64,000 bases of DNA, taken from Eucommia ulmoides. Taxonomy: Eukaryota; Streptophyta; Magnoliopsida; Garryales; Eucommiaceae. The position numbers were made by a program, and so were the translations under genes. The notes beneath the pieces were generated by a model. It had not been told where the DNA came from and did not search any database. It saw only the letters and a program-made list of their open reading frames with translations. Below are positions 1 through 10,252 of this stretch, piece after piece (the stretch's first letter is position 1; each line of letters begins with the position of its first letter). The DNA is taken from NCBI GenBank assembly GCA_016647705.1, contig CM028330.1:29158649-29222648 (forward strand), read 5' to 3'.

Positions 1-121
1 GCCTTTTTACCCCACACACATGATGTATACAAAAATACACAAAAACTTATTAAAACGTAATAAACGTACTAAAAAACTAGCAAGTTCCGTTCGAAAATAG
101 ATAAGTAAATTACACCTATGA
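1..121 (-). repeat. Start of element B 3' LTR (partial)
   Basis: The reverse complement begins with a form of TGATAGGTGTAATTTACC, the LTR start seen in the other copies, here TCATAGGTG at 121. The sequence to the right (122-165) is the reverse complement of the polypurine tract and the CTTGAGGACTAGCAAAC-like motif that precedes every 3' LTR of this family. The rest of the LTR lies outside the window. Confidence 0.8.
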
Positions 122-1653
122 AATACCGCCAAACTCGGAAGTTTGCTAGTCCTCAAGCAAAACACCCACACAATACAGGAAAATATAACAACTAGTTATG
201 AAATGAAAAACTAAAAAAATGAAGAACACTAGAAACAATAATGTGCAAGTTTTGAATATCATCTACTAGCCAAACGATTTTCCCTCATCGGCCCCCAATC
301 CTATCAAGTTCAAGAATAAATCACACCATGTGGTGTTCTAGAATTTTAAAATTCAATAATAGTAAGCTCCATTCTAGATCCTGTTAATTTGTGTGTGATG
401 AAACTCAAATATACAACTATCCGTTGATTAGATGGGATTATCCCCCAATAAAGTTCATGACTAAAACCATTTAGTTATAGGGAATCCATAAGCCTGACCT
501 AGGATCTATTCTCCACTAATGTAGGCTCGAAGAAATCCAAAAAGATCATTAGGACTTGGTTCGATTTTGGACAAATGGCCAGGGGTATATCGGAATTAGA
601 AATAGGTTACGTTGTTAACTTGACGATACCCGAGGCACATGCTTGGCACTCTCACACTCGAAACCCCATAGATAAATTGAAATAACCCTGAACATAACAT
701 TTAATACCGATGTACTAACTTGTCAAAAGAAATGGAAATTTAAACAATATTTACATATGTTTTTTTTTTTCAAACAAACCATACTCCCGAACTTATTTGA
801 TTATTAGAATTTCATGGGTATGGTTAAAATGAAAGAAAAACGACAAGTGAGTACTCGAATACCAAACCAATTAAAAGTTCACCCTTAAACCCAACAACTC
901 ACTTTGAGTAGCATTTGCAACTGCTCGCTTGAATCACTCAAATTGTGCCTCCAGCTTAGCGATAAAGGTTTGGAAAAAGTTCAATCAGCTAGGATATTTG
1001 TTTAAGTGTTCAGAATTGAAACGATTTTTTCCCTTTTTGGGTAACTAGGGCTAAATATTTAACCAGGTAAGCTTCAAAGGCTCAAGCTATAAAAATGAAT
1101 ACCTAAATCATATCTCCTAAACTACCTCGCCTAGGATTTCGCCTCGAATTTCCCCCAAATCAAGTTCCCAAATCCCTATTGTCATGAATTTGGTTGACAG
1201 ATAATCGATTTCAAAGTAAATAGACAGTTATATATTGAGTTTACGTGCTCGTGCATTTAGGATCTACATTAACTTTTACTAAAATGATACGTTAAGCACA
1301 CAGAACACACATGAATGAGTTTTAAGCTCGACCTTAATAAACAACTAGGGACAGACTCTTCATCGGGTAATAACCCAGATAAAGTCAAAACTCAGCACAT
1401 ACAAACCACTAACCAAAACAAACATGCATAGAATCAAAACAAAACAACATAAACTAACAATACTAAAATACTACACATCATTTCTGAACTTAAAATAAGC
1501 AGTGCCCAAAATGACCCATCAGCGATCCCAATGACAGCATATAGCCTGATAATGAAGACAGGAGTTTAGAACACATACTTGGGAGGCGAGAGAATCTTGC
1601 CTCCGAATCAAGTTGGCGGAGATGAATTTAATTTATTTTTGGACTTGGGTTGC
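122..1653 (-). other. Element B non-coding 3' internal region
   Basis: About 1.5 kb with no ORF of note, alignable by eye to the same region in elements C, D, E, F, H and I. Landmarks on the minus strand are the hairpin near 1589-1612 (GGGAGGCGAGAG..CTTGCCTCC), a decayed first G-rich motif near 1480-1495, a second near 777-797 and the terminal polypurine tract at 122-140. It is cut at 1653 by element A, exactly inside the first post-gag hairpin. Confidence 0.75.
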
Positions 1654-3071
1654 TTATAGGTGTAAATTACCTATATATTTTCAAACCAAAATTATTAGTT
1701 TTCGAGTACGTTTAGTACGTTTTTTTTATTAAGTTTTAATATGTTTTTATTCTTTTTGTATTACAACAGGTGTATGGGTGAAAATGTATGAAATCGAAGC
1801 GCAAACGATCAATTCGGACCAAAAACGGTCGGAGAACGGTGAAAAAACAAGCAAGGAAACAAGCTTCTAAAAATAGCAGCCCACCGCCTAGGCGTCCAGA
1901 CCATCGCCTAGGTGGTGAAAGTGTAGAGTGTACCAATTCTCGCTGAACGTCCACCGCCATGGTGCTGAGATCCACCACCGTGGTGGTGACAATACAGGAT
2001 GTCACTAAGTCCACCGCCTAGGCAACCATTAAACCGACTTACCTCACTGCCGCAGTGGTCAACTCTACGCAGTTTAGATATTTTGAGCACTGTTTAAACC
2101 CTCCCCCTCTCTCCTCTCCTCGAGCCCAACAATAGGAGACCCCTTTGGGTTCCTATGATTTTGAGAGTGTTCGGGGTGTGCGCAACCAATTCCGAAGGAG
2201 AAGAACGCATTGCAATAAAGGAGAAACAATCGTTGGATGGTTTTAGAACTGAATCTTCGGACTACGTTTGAGTTCTTCCATTTCTCTCTTTATTTTCTTA
2301 ACTTTGGTAAATTTTTGTACATGTTTAGCTTAGTTTTTAATGTATAACCGGTTATGACCATGAGTTAAACATGGATTGCAATAGGGACTAACATATTATT
2401 TATAAAAATGTGATTTGGTTAAGTTTGTGTTTCGTTTATGGTTGTTCCTTATAATTTCAATTGTGTTTACATAGTTTCTATGATTATATGCTAGTTTAGA
2501 TATATTGAGAATACGGGGTTTGACACTTTGGAGAGGTAACCCCGAATTCGGACTAGGGTAAACACAACATGACAATCTAACGACTTTGGAGGGCATTAGA
2601 AAGTGTGAAATCATTGACGTTGGGGTGAGACTCACGTGGCCTAGAGTCGTTAAGATGTTGAGGGAGACTTCTTCATTGACACGAAGTCATGTATTCCCCC
2701 GTCTTACAGTCGGGAGAGGTGGCGAGAGAGTTTACGAACCGAGATTGTTGGATACGCTAAACGCTGTTAATGTTAACTAAAATGAAATCAAATACATTTA
2801 AGTAAATAAAGTAAATCCCTAGGCAATCTACTCTCCTAAACAATCTCAATATAGTATTTATAGTATAGTTAGTCAAATTATTATTTTAGTATTAATATTT
2901 AATTAAAATACATTTTTAGCACCTAGATAAAGTTAGGTTATGACAATCGTGATACTCGATAGTAATCTCAACCAATCCCTATGGATACGATACCCGACCA
3001 AAAGGTCTATTATACCAAAACTTAACCCGTACGCTTACGGTGAAAGTGGTGACGCGTAATTGCGGCCACCA
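1654..3071 (+). repeat. Element A 5' LTR
   Basis: 1418 bp, beginning TTATAGGTG (TGATAGGTG in the 3' LTR) and ending CCACCA just before the PBS. It carries the palindrome array at 1886-2036, then AT-rich DNA with GTTTAAACC near 2091 and a pyrimidine-rich CTCTCTCC stretch. The last 150 bp hold the motifs CCTAGATAAAGTTAGG and CAATCCCTATGGATACGA, found near the end of every LTR of this family in the window. Confidence 0.88.
1886..2036 (+). promoter_or_regulatory. Palindrome array in element A 5' LTR (CCTAGG type)
   Basis: Five or six imperfect palindromes built on CACCGCCTAGGCGGTG, including CACCGCCTAGGCG, CATCGCCTAGGTGGTG and CCACCACCGTGGTGGTG. They lie just upstream of the phased AT region and presumed promoter. 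The homologous block in the 3' LTR is 4424-4560. An LTR cis-regulatory or structural role is inferred from position only. Confidence 0.6.
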
Positions 3072-3077
3072 AGTTTT

Positions 3078-3095
3078 TGGCACCGTTTCCGGGGA
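3078..3095 (+). other. Primer-binding site of element A, tRNA-Asp type
   Basis: TGGCACCGTTTCCGGGGA differs at two positions from the complement of the plant tRNA-Asp 3' end (TGGCGCCGTTGCCGGGGA). It starts 7 bases after the LTR end, with AGTTTT between, the same spacing as in the other copies. Known Athila-type elements use this primer. Confidence 0.88.
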
Positions 3096-3213
3096 TTGGA
3101 TTGAGTTACTATTGATATTGTAAGTAAATAACTTGATTTTAATTTAGTTATTTTTTAGTGATTATAATTTTTCTTGGTATTTTTGTTTTTGTTTTCCTGT
3201 AAGGTACTTAAAG

Positions 3214-3298
3214 ATGTTAGATCGATAGGTACTCTTGCGTTTCTTTCATTACAACATCTCGTCAGTCTTGAGGGCATGTGTCGGGCTAAGGACAATAA
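3214..3298 (+). pseudogene. gag remnant of element A (large internal deletion)
   Basis: The first codons at 3214 (MLDR-stop-VLLRFFH) match the Gag start of elements D and F. The sequence then jumps to the last few Gag codons before TAA at 3296-3298. About 900 bp present in elements D, F and I is missing, so no Gag can be made. Both ends are recognisable, which shows a clean internal deletion and not a different element type. Confidence 0.75.
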
Positions 3299-3309
3299 AC
3301 CAAGCGTTT

Positions 3310-3386
3310 CTTGGGAGGCAACCCAAGTAAAAATAAATTAGATCCGTCACAGCCGATTTGATTCAGAGGCGAGATTCTCTCGCCTC
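3310..3386 (+). other. Two post-gag hairpins of element A
   Basis: Hairpin 1 is CTTGGG/CCCAAG with loop AGGCAA (3310-3327), part of the CTTCTTGGGAGGCAACCCAAG motif I recall as common downstream of pol in Athila-type elements. Hairpin 2 is GAGGCGAGA/TCTCGCCTC with loop TTC (3366-3386). Both recur at the same place in every copy that keeps this region. Confidence 0.7.
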
Positions 3387-4195
3387 CCAAGTATATGTTC
3401 TAAACCCCTGTCTTCATTATCATGCTATAAACTGTCATTGGGATTGCTGACAGGGTTGTTGTGATCATTTCCTGTTTAAGTCAGGTGTGATGTGTTAGTA
3501 TGGTATTATATGTTTACTTGTAGTTTATGTTTTGTTTTACGTGTGCATGCGTATTTAGTTTAGTTGTTGTTTTGTGCAGAGTTTTGACGTCATCTGAGAG
3601 TTTACTCAATGATGAGTCTGTCCCCTGATTGTTTATTGAGGTCGAGCGTAAAGCTCATTCATGTGTGTTCTGTGTGCTTAACGTATCGTCTTAGTAAAAG
3701 TTATTGTAGATCCTAAATGTACGAGCACGTAAACTCAATATAACACTATCTAATTAAATTGAAAACGATTATCCTTGACTCAAATTCATGACAATAGGGA
3801 TTCTAGAACTTGATTTGGGGGAAATTCGAGGCGAAATCCTAGGCGAGGTTGTTTAGGAAATATGATTTAGGCATTCATTTTATCGCATGAACCTTTTAAA
3901 GCTAACTTGAAAATTTTAACTCTCGTTACCCTGTCGAAGCCAACAATCTTTTCAATTCTGAACACATATCAATACTCTATCCAATTAAATATTTCCAAAA
4001 TTGTCGCTAAGCCTAAGTTTTAAATTGAGTGAAATCAAGTTAGCACTAATTTATACTACTTGAAGTGAGCGGTTGAGTTTCATATGAATTTTTATTGATT
4101 CAGTATTAATGTATTCACTTGTCATTTTCATATTTTCTCATATTGTGTGGGTATTTTGCTCGAGGACTACCAAAAATTTCGAGTTTGGAGGTATT

Positions 4196-5602
4196 TGATA
4201 GGTGTAAATTACCTATATATTTCCAAACCAAAATTGTTTGTTTTTAGGTACGTTTAGTACGTTTTTATTAAGTTTTAATATGTTTTTATTTTTTTTGTAT
4301 TAAAACAGGTGTATGGGTGAAAATGTATGAAATCGGAGCGCAAACGATCAATTCAGACCAAAAACGGGCTTAGAACGGTAGAAAAACAAGTAAGGAGACA
4401 AGATTCTGAAAACAGCAACCCACCGCCTAGGCGTCTAGACCACCGCGTAGGCGATGAAAATGCAGAGTGCAGCAATTCTTGTTCAACGTCCACCACCACG
4501 GTGCTGAGATCCACCGCCGCGACGGTGACAATCCAGGATGTCACCAAGTCCACCATCTTCTCTACCATCAAACTAACTTACCTCACTGTGGTGGTTAGCT
4601 CTGCACAGTTTAGATATTTTATTAGATAATTTGAGCCTTATTTAAACCCCCCCTCTCTCCTTTACTCAAGCCCGGCCATAGGAGACCCCTTAGGGTTCCT
4701 ATGATTTTAAAAGTGTTTCGGGGTATGCTCAACCAATTTCAAAGGTGAAGAATGCATTGCAATAAAGGAGAAGCGATTGTTGGATGGTTTTAGCGCCGAA
4801 TCTTTGGACTATGGCTAAGTTATTCCATTTCTCTCCTTATTTTCTTAACTTTAGTAAATTATTGAGCATGTTTCACTCGGTTTTTAATATATAACCAGTT
4901 ATGACCATGAGTTAAACATGGATTGTAATAGTGATTAACATATTATTTATAAAAATGTGATTTAGTTAAGTTTGTGTTTCGTTTATGGTTGTTCCTTATA
5001 ATTTCGATCGTTTTGTCATGTTTTCTATGATTATATTCTAGTTTAGATATATTGAGAATACGGGATTTGACACTCGGGAGAGGTAACCCATAATTCAGAC
5101 TAGGGTAAATACAACACGACAATCTAACGACCCAGGAGAGCGTTAGAAAGTGTGCAATCAATGACGTTGAGGAGAGACTCACATAACCTAGAGTCGTTAA
5201 GACGTTGAGGAGGACTTTTTCGTTGACACGAAGTCACATATTCTCCCATCTTACACTCGGGACAGTTGGTAAAGGAGTTTACAAACCGAGATTGTCGAAT
5301 ATGCCGAACGCCGTTAATGTTAACTAAAACGAAATCAAATGAATTTAAGTAAATAAAGTGAATCCCTAGACAATCTACTCCCCTAAACAATCTTAATATA
5401 ATATTTATAGTATAGTTAGCCAAATTAGTATTTAATTAATATATTTTTAACGCCTAGATAAAGTTAGGTTATAACAATCGCGATACTCGATAGTAATCTC
5501 AACCAATCCCTGTGGATACGATACCCGACCGAAAGGTCCGTTATACGAAAACTTGACCCGTATGCTTGCGGTGAAAGTGGCGATGTGTAATTGTGGCCAC
5601 CA
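4196..5602 (+). repeat. Element A 3' LTR
   Basis: 1407 bp starting TGATAGGTGTAAATTACC directly after the polypurine tract GAGTTTGGAGGTATT and ending CCACCA. By eye it differs from the 5' LTR by scattered substitutions and small indels, so insertion is not recent. The palindrome block (4424-4560) has changed more than its surroundings. Confidence 0.88.
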
Positions 5603-5689
5603 GTTTTCTCCCAAAAAGTGCTTGGTTTATGGTCGTTAGCCTGACACGCTGAAGTGCAAGTCAAAGTATGGGCCTTAGTTCAAAACACA

Positions 5690-6513
5690 ACGTATGAGCC
5701 TTAGTTCAAAACACCCTCAAGCTTAGCAAGATATTGCTCTAGATGGCTTGATCTTTCAACAACATGCCTCACCAACTTATGTACTTGGTAGGAATGAAAG
5801 GATATTGCTAATGATGGTGAAGGATAAGTGAGCCACATCGGATCCTAGTAGATGTGATCGTCTGGGATCGATGGTCCCAAGATCCTTCCGCTCGTTTCCA
5901 GTTCCTTCTGGTGGCTTTCACGTTCGGATGCGGCTTGTTCATTTCTCAATGCGACCATCTCTGACTCGGCTTCAATTAAGCAGATTAGCTAACCAATTTG
6001 CGTTTGAAGAGATGTTACGATCGTATCGATTTCAGTACAGGTTGTCTCAATTGTGTCAAGACAAACCTTGTGCTCATTGATCAAGTCATTCATTTCCCTC
6101 CAAAATGTTTGAGTGTCCTCAATAAAATCAACAAATATTTCCTCTAGGGTGGGGAAAGACTCAACATATTTCCTCGGTGTGTCAATCTATGGCGCCGTAG
6201 CGGCGAAAGTATCCCCCAAGCTTTAATAACTTGGTGAATAATTCTAATACTGAAAATTAAACTCGACCATGTCTTTTAACAATCGATAGGTTTCATCTGC
6301 GAATAGTTGGTCGAATGAGGTCGTACGATTTCGTCCTTCAACCCACATTCTGGTTGCGACCTGTAACCTGTCGAGGAAAATTAACAGTTGATATTCCCTT
6401 GGGAAACCATGATTTGGATACCAGAACAGAAATTCCTTGTATCGATCCCAAGCATTATAAAATGGCTTGAAATCCCATTGAAAGAAATGCAAAAGTACTT
6501 GTCGATCTAACAT
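5690..6513 (-). pseudogene. Athila-like Gag pseudogene of element B
   Basis: Gag is the structural protein that forms virus-like particles and packages the element RNA. On the minus strand from ATG at 6513 the reading gives MLDRQVLLHFFQ, then FYNAWDRYKEFLF, FDQLFADETYRLLKDM and, after stops, LNEHK-like and QTQIG-LICLIEAES segments. The AWDRYKE ... EAYRLLEDMA layout resembles Athila Gag (AWERFKDLL ... EAYELLEEMA). Several stops break the frame, and the segment before IPDDHIY is deleted relative to elements D and F. The left part runs into the site where element A inserted. Confidence 0.72.
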
Positions 6514-6633
6514 CTTCAAGCACCCTACACGAAAACAAAAACAAAAACTACAAAGAAAAATGATACACAAAAGAAATGCCTAAATTAAAATTGGGTCATT
6601 TACTCACAAAATCGACAATAATTTAAAATACAA

Positions 6634-6651
6634 TCCTCGGTAACGGTGCCA
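6634..6651 (-). other. Primer-binding site of element B, tRNA-Asp type
   Basis: On the minus strand this reads TGGCACCGTTACCGAGGA, three mismatches from the tRNA-Asp complement, directly inside the 5' LTR that ends at 6658. Confidence 0.85.
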
Positions 6652-6657
6652 AAAATT

Positions 6658-8071
6658 TGGTGGTGGAATATTACGTTGCCACTTTCACTGCAAGTGCACG
6701 GGTCAAGTTTTAGTATAGATGGGAATGAGTAGGGGTTGTCGTATCCACAGGGATTGGTTGAGATTATTGTTGAGTATCGCGATTGTCATAACCTAACTTT
6801 ATTTAGGCTATAAAACTGAAGTTTATAATCAATTAATACTAATACTAAATTAATTAATCTAATTTTACTAATATTATATTGAGATGTTTTAGGGGTAAGG
6901 ATTTTCTAGGGATTAATTTTGTTTACAAAAACGTGTTTGGTCTTGTTTAGTTTATGATAACGGCATTCGACCTATTCGAAAATCTTAGTGTCGTAAACTC
7001 ACTCACCACCTTTCCTGAGTGTAAGACGAGTGAATATGCGACTTTGCATTAATGAAAAAGTCCCCATCAACGTCTTAACGACACTAGGTCACATGAGTCT
7101 TGCCCCAACGTCATTGATTGCACACTTTCTAACTCCCTCCCGGGTTATTAGATCGTCGCGTTGTGTTTACCCTAATCCGAATTCGAGGTTACCTCTCCTG
7201 AGTGTCAAACCTCATATTCTCTAATTATCTAAACAAGCATAATATGAAAGAATAACGGTAAACACAATCAAACTAGCGAAGAACAACCATTAACGAAACA
7301 CAAACTCAAACAAACAATGATTTCATATAATATATTAATCCCTAAATAAAATTCATTTAGCTCATGGCCAAAACCATTTATACAATGAAAGCCAAGCTAA
7401 ACATGGTCAACAAATTACCAAAGTTAAGAAAATAAAGGGAGAAACAGAAGAACTTAGCCGTAGTCTGAAGATTTGTTGCTAAAACTGTCCAAGGATCACT
7501 TCTCCTTCTTAGCAACGTGTTCTTCTCCTTCGGAATTAGTTGAGCACACCCCAAAACACTCTCAAAATATTAGGAACCCTAAGGGGTCTCCTATGGCCTG
7601 GGGTTAGAGAATGAGAGATGAGAGAGTCTTAAATAGGGAGTGAAATATCTAAAAAAATATCTAACAACTGCACAGAGTGACCACCGCGACGGTAGGTATG
7701 TCGGTTAAGCGACGGCCTCGGCGGTGGTCTCGGCGATGGGATCAGGGACCCTGCTGTTGTTTCACCGCCTTGGCGTTGGATGTTCAGTAAGAATAAGGCC
7801 CTCTCTCATATTGTCCGCCGCGGCGGTGGTCTAGACACTGCAGCGGTGGGTTGATTTTCTGAATTATGTCCTCATGCTTGTTTTTCCACCGTTCTTCCAC
7901 CGTTTTTGGTCCGATTTGATCGTTTATGATATCTTTTCATGCCTTGTCACCCCACACACTTGATTTATACAAAAATACACAAAAACGTATTAAAGCATAA
8001 TAAAACATAATAAACGTACTCGAAAACTAATAAGTTTAGATCAGAAATAAATAGGTAAATTACACCTATCA
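6658..8071 (-). repeat. Element B 5' LTR
   Basis: 1414 bp bounded by TGATAGGTGTAATTTACC (reverse complement of 8054-8071) and CCACCACCA (6658-6666). It has a palindrome block at 7680-7860 (for example GACGGCCTCGGCGGTGG and GTCCGCCGCGGCGGTGG) and a TATA-like CTATTTAAG on the minus strand near 7629-7637. The right flank GTGTG belongs to element C. Confidence 0.87.
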
Positions 8072-9113
8072 GTGTGTGCGAAACTCAATAATATAACTAT
8101 CCAACAATCGGATTGGATTATCTACCAACGAAGCTCATGACTTTAACTTAATGATATCCAAGGCATTACGCTTGGAAAATCACTCTCGAACCCCTATAAT
8201 TAAATTGGAAACAAACTATCATTTAAGACTAATATACTCACTTGTCAAAAGAAACGGAAATATAACTATATTTACATACTTTTTTTTTTTTTAAACGTAC
8301 TACACCACCAAACTTATTCAATTATTACGATTTCACAGGTGTGGTTAAAATGAAAAAAAAATGACAAGTGAGTACTCAAATACCGAACCAATCAAAAGTT
8401 CATCCTAAAGCCAACCGCTCACTTCAAGTAGCATACACGAATGCTAACTTGATTCACTCAAATTGTGACTTCAGTTCAGCGATATAGGTTTGGAAAGAAT
8501 TCAATTAGCCAGGGTATTTGTTATGTATTCAGAATTGAAACAACAAATTGGCTTTGACAGGGTAACGAGGGATACAAAATTTACAAGGTAAGCTTCAAAG
8601 TCTCAAGAAAATCAAATGAATACGTAAATCAAGTCTCCTGAACAACCTCGCCTAGGATTTCGCCTCAAGTTTCCCCCAATTAAGTTCTAGAATCCCTTAA
8701 ATTGTCATAAATTTGGCTAATAGATAATTGGCCTCAAATCAATTGAATAGCTATACATTGAGTCTACGTGCTCATGCAAATTAGGATTCACATTAACTTT
8801 TACCAAAACGACATGCCAAGCACACATAACACACATGAATGGGAATCACCCTTGACCTCGACAAACAACCAAGGGGTAATATCATCATTGGGTAGTGCCC
8901 CAGATAAACTAAAACCTCAGCACATTATAACCACAACAAACATAAACACATACTACACTAAACAAACATGCAAACAATTAAACAACAAAACATACTAACA
9001 TACTACACATCACCCCCAAACTTAAAATGGGTGGTGTCTATAGCGACCCAATTATCAATCTCAACATTTAAAATAAATCATGCTGATGAAGGGGGTTTAG
9101 AACACGTACCTGG

Positions 9114-9135
9114 GAGGCGAGACAATCTCGCCTCC
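9114..9135 (-). other. Post-gag hairpin of element C
   Basis: Perfect 10-bp stem GGAGGCGAGA/TCTCGCCTCC (starting at 9113) with a 3-base loop CAA. It is the best preserved copy of the second hairpin. The first hairpin is at 9175-9192 (CTTGGGTTGTCTCCCAAG). Confidence 0.7.
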
Positions 9136-9235
9136 GATTGAAGTCGACGGTGATGGATCTAATTTATTTTTGGACTTGGGTTGTCTCCCAAGAAGCGCTT
9201 AATTTATAGTCCTCGGCCTAAAGATTGGCGAGATT

Positions 9236-10105
9236 TAGCATTATTCTACTTAAACTTTCAACAAGACTCTCCACCGGTTCATATACTTGGTGGGCATGAA
9301 AGAGCATTGCTTTTGGCGACGAAAGACAAGTGAGACACATCGAATCCTCGTAGATGTGATCGTCTTGGATCGGTGGTGGCATAACAATGTAGATCTCCAA
9401 TGGTGAAGAATTAGAATCTTCGATCCACACTTGGGTTTTCTCCTCAGTAGGATAATCATCGTTGAATGCACCCAAGTTCCTCTTACTTGTTTTCGGTTCT
9501 TCGTGGTGGCTTTCACTGAATGTGGCATTTGTGTCTCTCAGTGCTACCACTTCTGACTCAGCCTAAATAGAGCAGATAAGTTGATTGATTTGCATCTGAA
9601 GAGATATTACGGTTGCATCAATTTTGGCACAAGTCGTCTCAATATTGTCAAAACGAACCTCGTTCTCATTGATCCTGTCATTTGTTTCCCTCTAGAAAGC
9701 CAGAGTTTCCCCCATAAATTCGGCAAACATGGATTCCAATGTGGGGTAAGACTCTATATATTGGTCCGAGGTGTCAATCCATCGCTCCAAATTGGTGAAA
9801 TTATTCCCCAAGCTTTGGTAGCTTGTTGAATAATTCCAACAGTGAAAATAATACTCCGCCATGTCTTCTAGTACTCGATAGGCCTTATCCGTGGTTAATT
9901 GGTCGAAAGATGTGCTACAGTTTCCTCCTTCAACCCAATTACTTGTTGCGGCTAGTAACCCATCGAGGAAGTTTAGTAGTTCACACTCCCTCCAGAAACG
10001 ATGATTCGGAATCCGGAATAGCAATTTCTCGTATCGATCCCAAGCACAGTAAAACGACTCAGAATATCATTGAAAGAAATGCAAAAGTAACTGTTGATTT
10101 GTCAT
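9236..10105 (-). pseudogene. Athila-like Gag pseudogene of element C
   Basis: ATG at 10105 opens MTNQQLLLHFFQ followed by a stop. The same frame continues with AWDRYEKLLFRIPNH, RECELLNFLDGLLAAT, FDQLTTDKAYRVLEDMAEY and WNYSTSYQSLG. It then reads through IDATVISLQMQINQLICSI, VALRDTNATFSESHHEEPKT and MPPPIQDDHIYEDSMCL. Only three or four stops occur and I see no frameshift over ~290 codons. The final ~35 residues (the VLYDTYYGRK tail of elements F, H and I) are missing. It cannot be expressed full length as it stands. Confidence 0.78.
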
Positions 10106-10228
10106 CTTCAAGTACCCTACAAGAAAAAAAACAAAAAAAACTACAAACAAAAAAATTAGAAACAAAAGAAATGTCTAATTTAAAATCAAGTTATTTACTT
10201 GCAATATCAACAACAATCTAAAACACAA

Positions 10229-10246
10229 TCCTTGGGAACGGTGCCA
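10229..10246 (-). other. Primer-binding site of element C, tRNA-Asp type
   Basis: On the minus strand this reads TGGCACCGTTCCCAAGGA, a decayed match to the tRNA-Asp complement at the expected spacing from the LTR end at 10253. Confidence 0.8.
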
Positions 10247-10252
10247 AAAACT

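Larger units (their letters stand above)
1654..5602 (+). mobile_element. Element A: complete LTR retrotransposon with gag deleted
   Basis: Two LTRs (1654-3071 and 4196-5602) flank only 1.1 kb of internal DNA, which has a PBS, a few gag codons, two hairpins, part of the 3' non-coding region and a polypurine tract. The flanks are GTTGC (1649-1653) and GTTTT (5603-5607). Each is one base from GTTGT, the sequence at this site in uninterrupted relatives (elements C and D), so this is a decayed 5-bp target duplication. Because it encodes nothing, it must have moved using proteins supplied by other elements. Confidence 0.9.
1..8071 (-). mobile_element. Element B: Athila-like non-autonomous LTR retrotransposon (left end outside window)
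   Basis: Read on the minus strand, this element runs from a 5' LTR at 6658-8071 through a tRNA-Asp-type PBS, a decayed gag, a long non-coding 3' internal region and a 3' LTR of which only 1-121 is inside the window. Element A (1654-5602) is inserted in it on the opposite strand. The right flank is the 3' internal region of element C, so B most likely inserted into C. No pol domains are visible. The family assignment rests on the PBS, the Gag similarity and the sequence shared with elements A, C, D, E, F, H and I. Confidence 0.85.

Noticed and set aside
2105-2180. tRNA- or snRNA-like promoter elements near GGGTTCCTATGATTTTGAG
   Set aside because: No A and B box pair at usable spacing and no cloverleaf could be drawn. 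The stretch is shared LTR sequence (also at 4690).
4327-4629. 100-codon plus-strand open frame in element A's 3' LTR
   Set aside because: It runs through the palindrome array, which lacks stops on both strands because of its GC-rich symmetric units. The homologous frame is broken in the 5' LTR (1789 onward), and no domain is visible.
7680-7860. GC-rich palindromes considered as a CpG island or CRISPR-like array
   Set aside because: Units are self-complementary, unequal in spacing, and without unique equal-length spacers. The context is an LTR, so neither explanation fits.
9823-10221. 132-codon plus-strand frame over element C's gag start
   Set aside because: Shadow of the minus-strand gag. 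Frames at the same place occur opposite gag in F (50386-50598).
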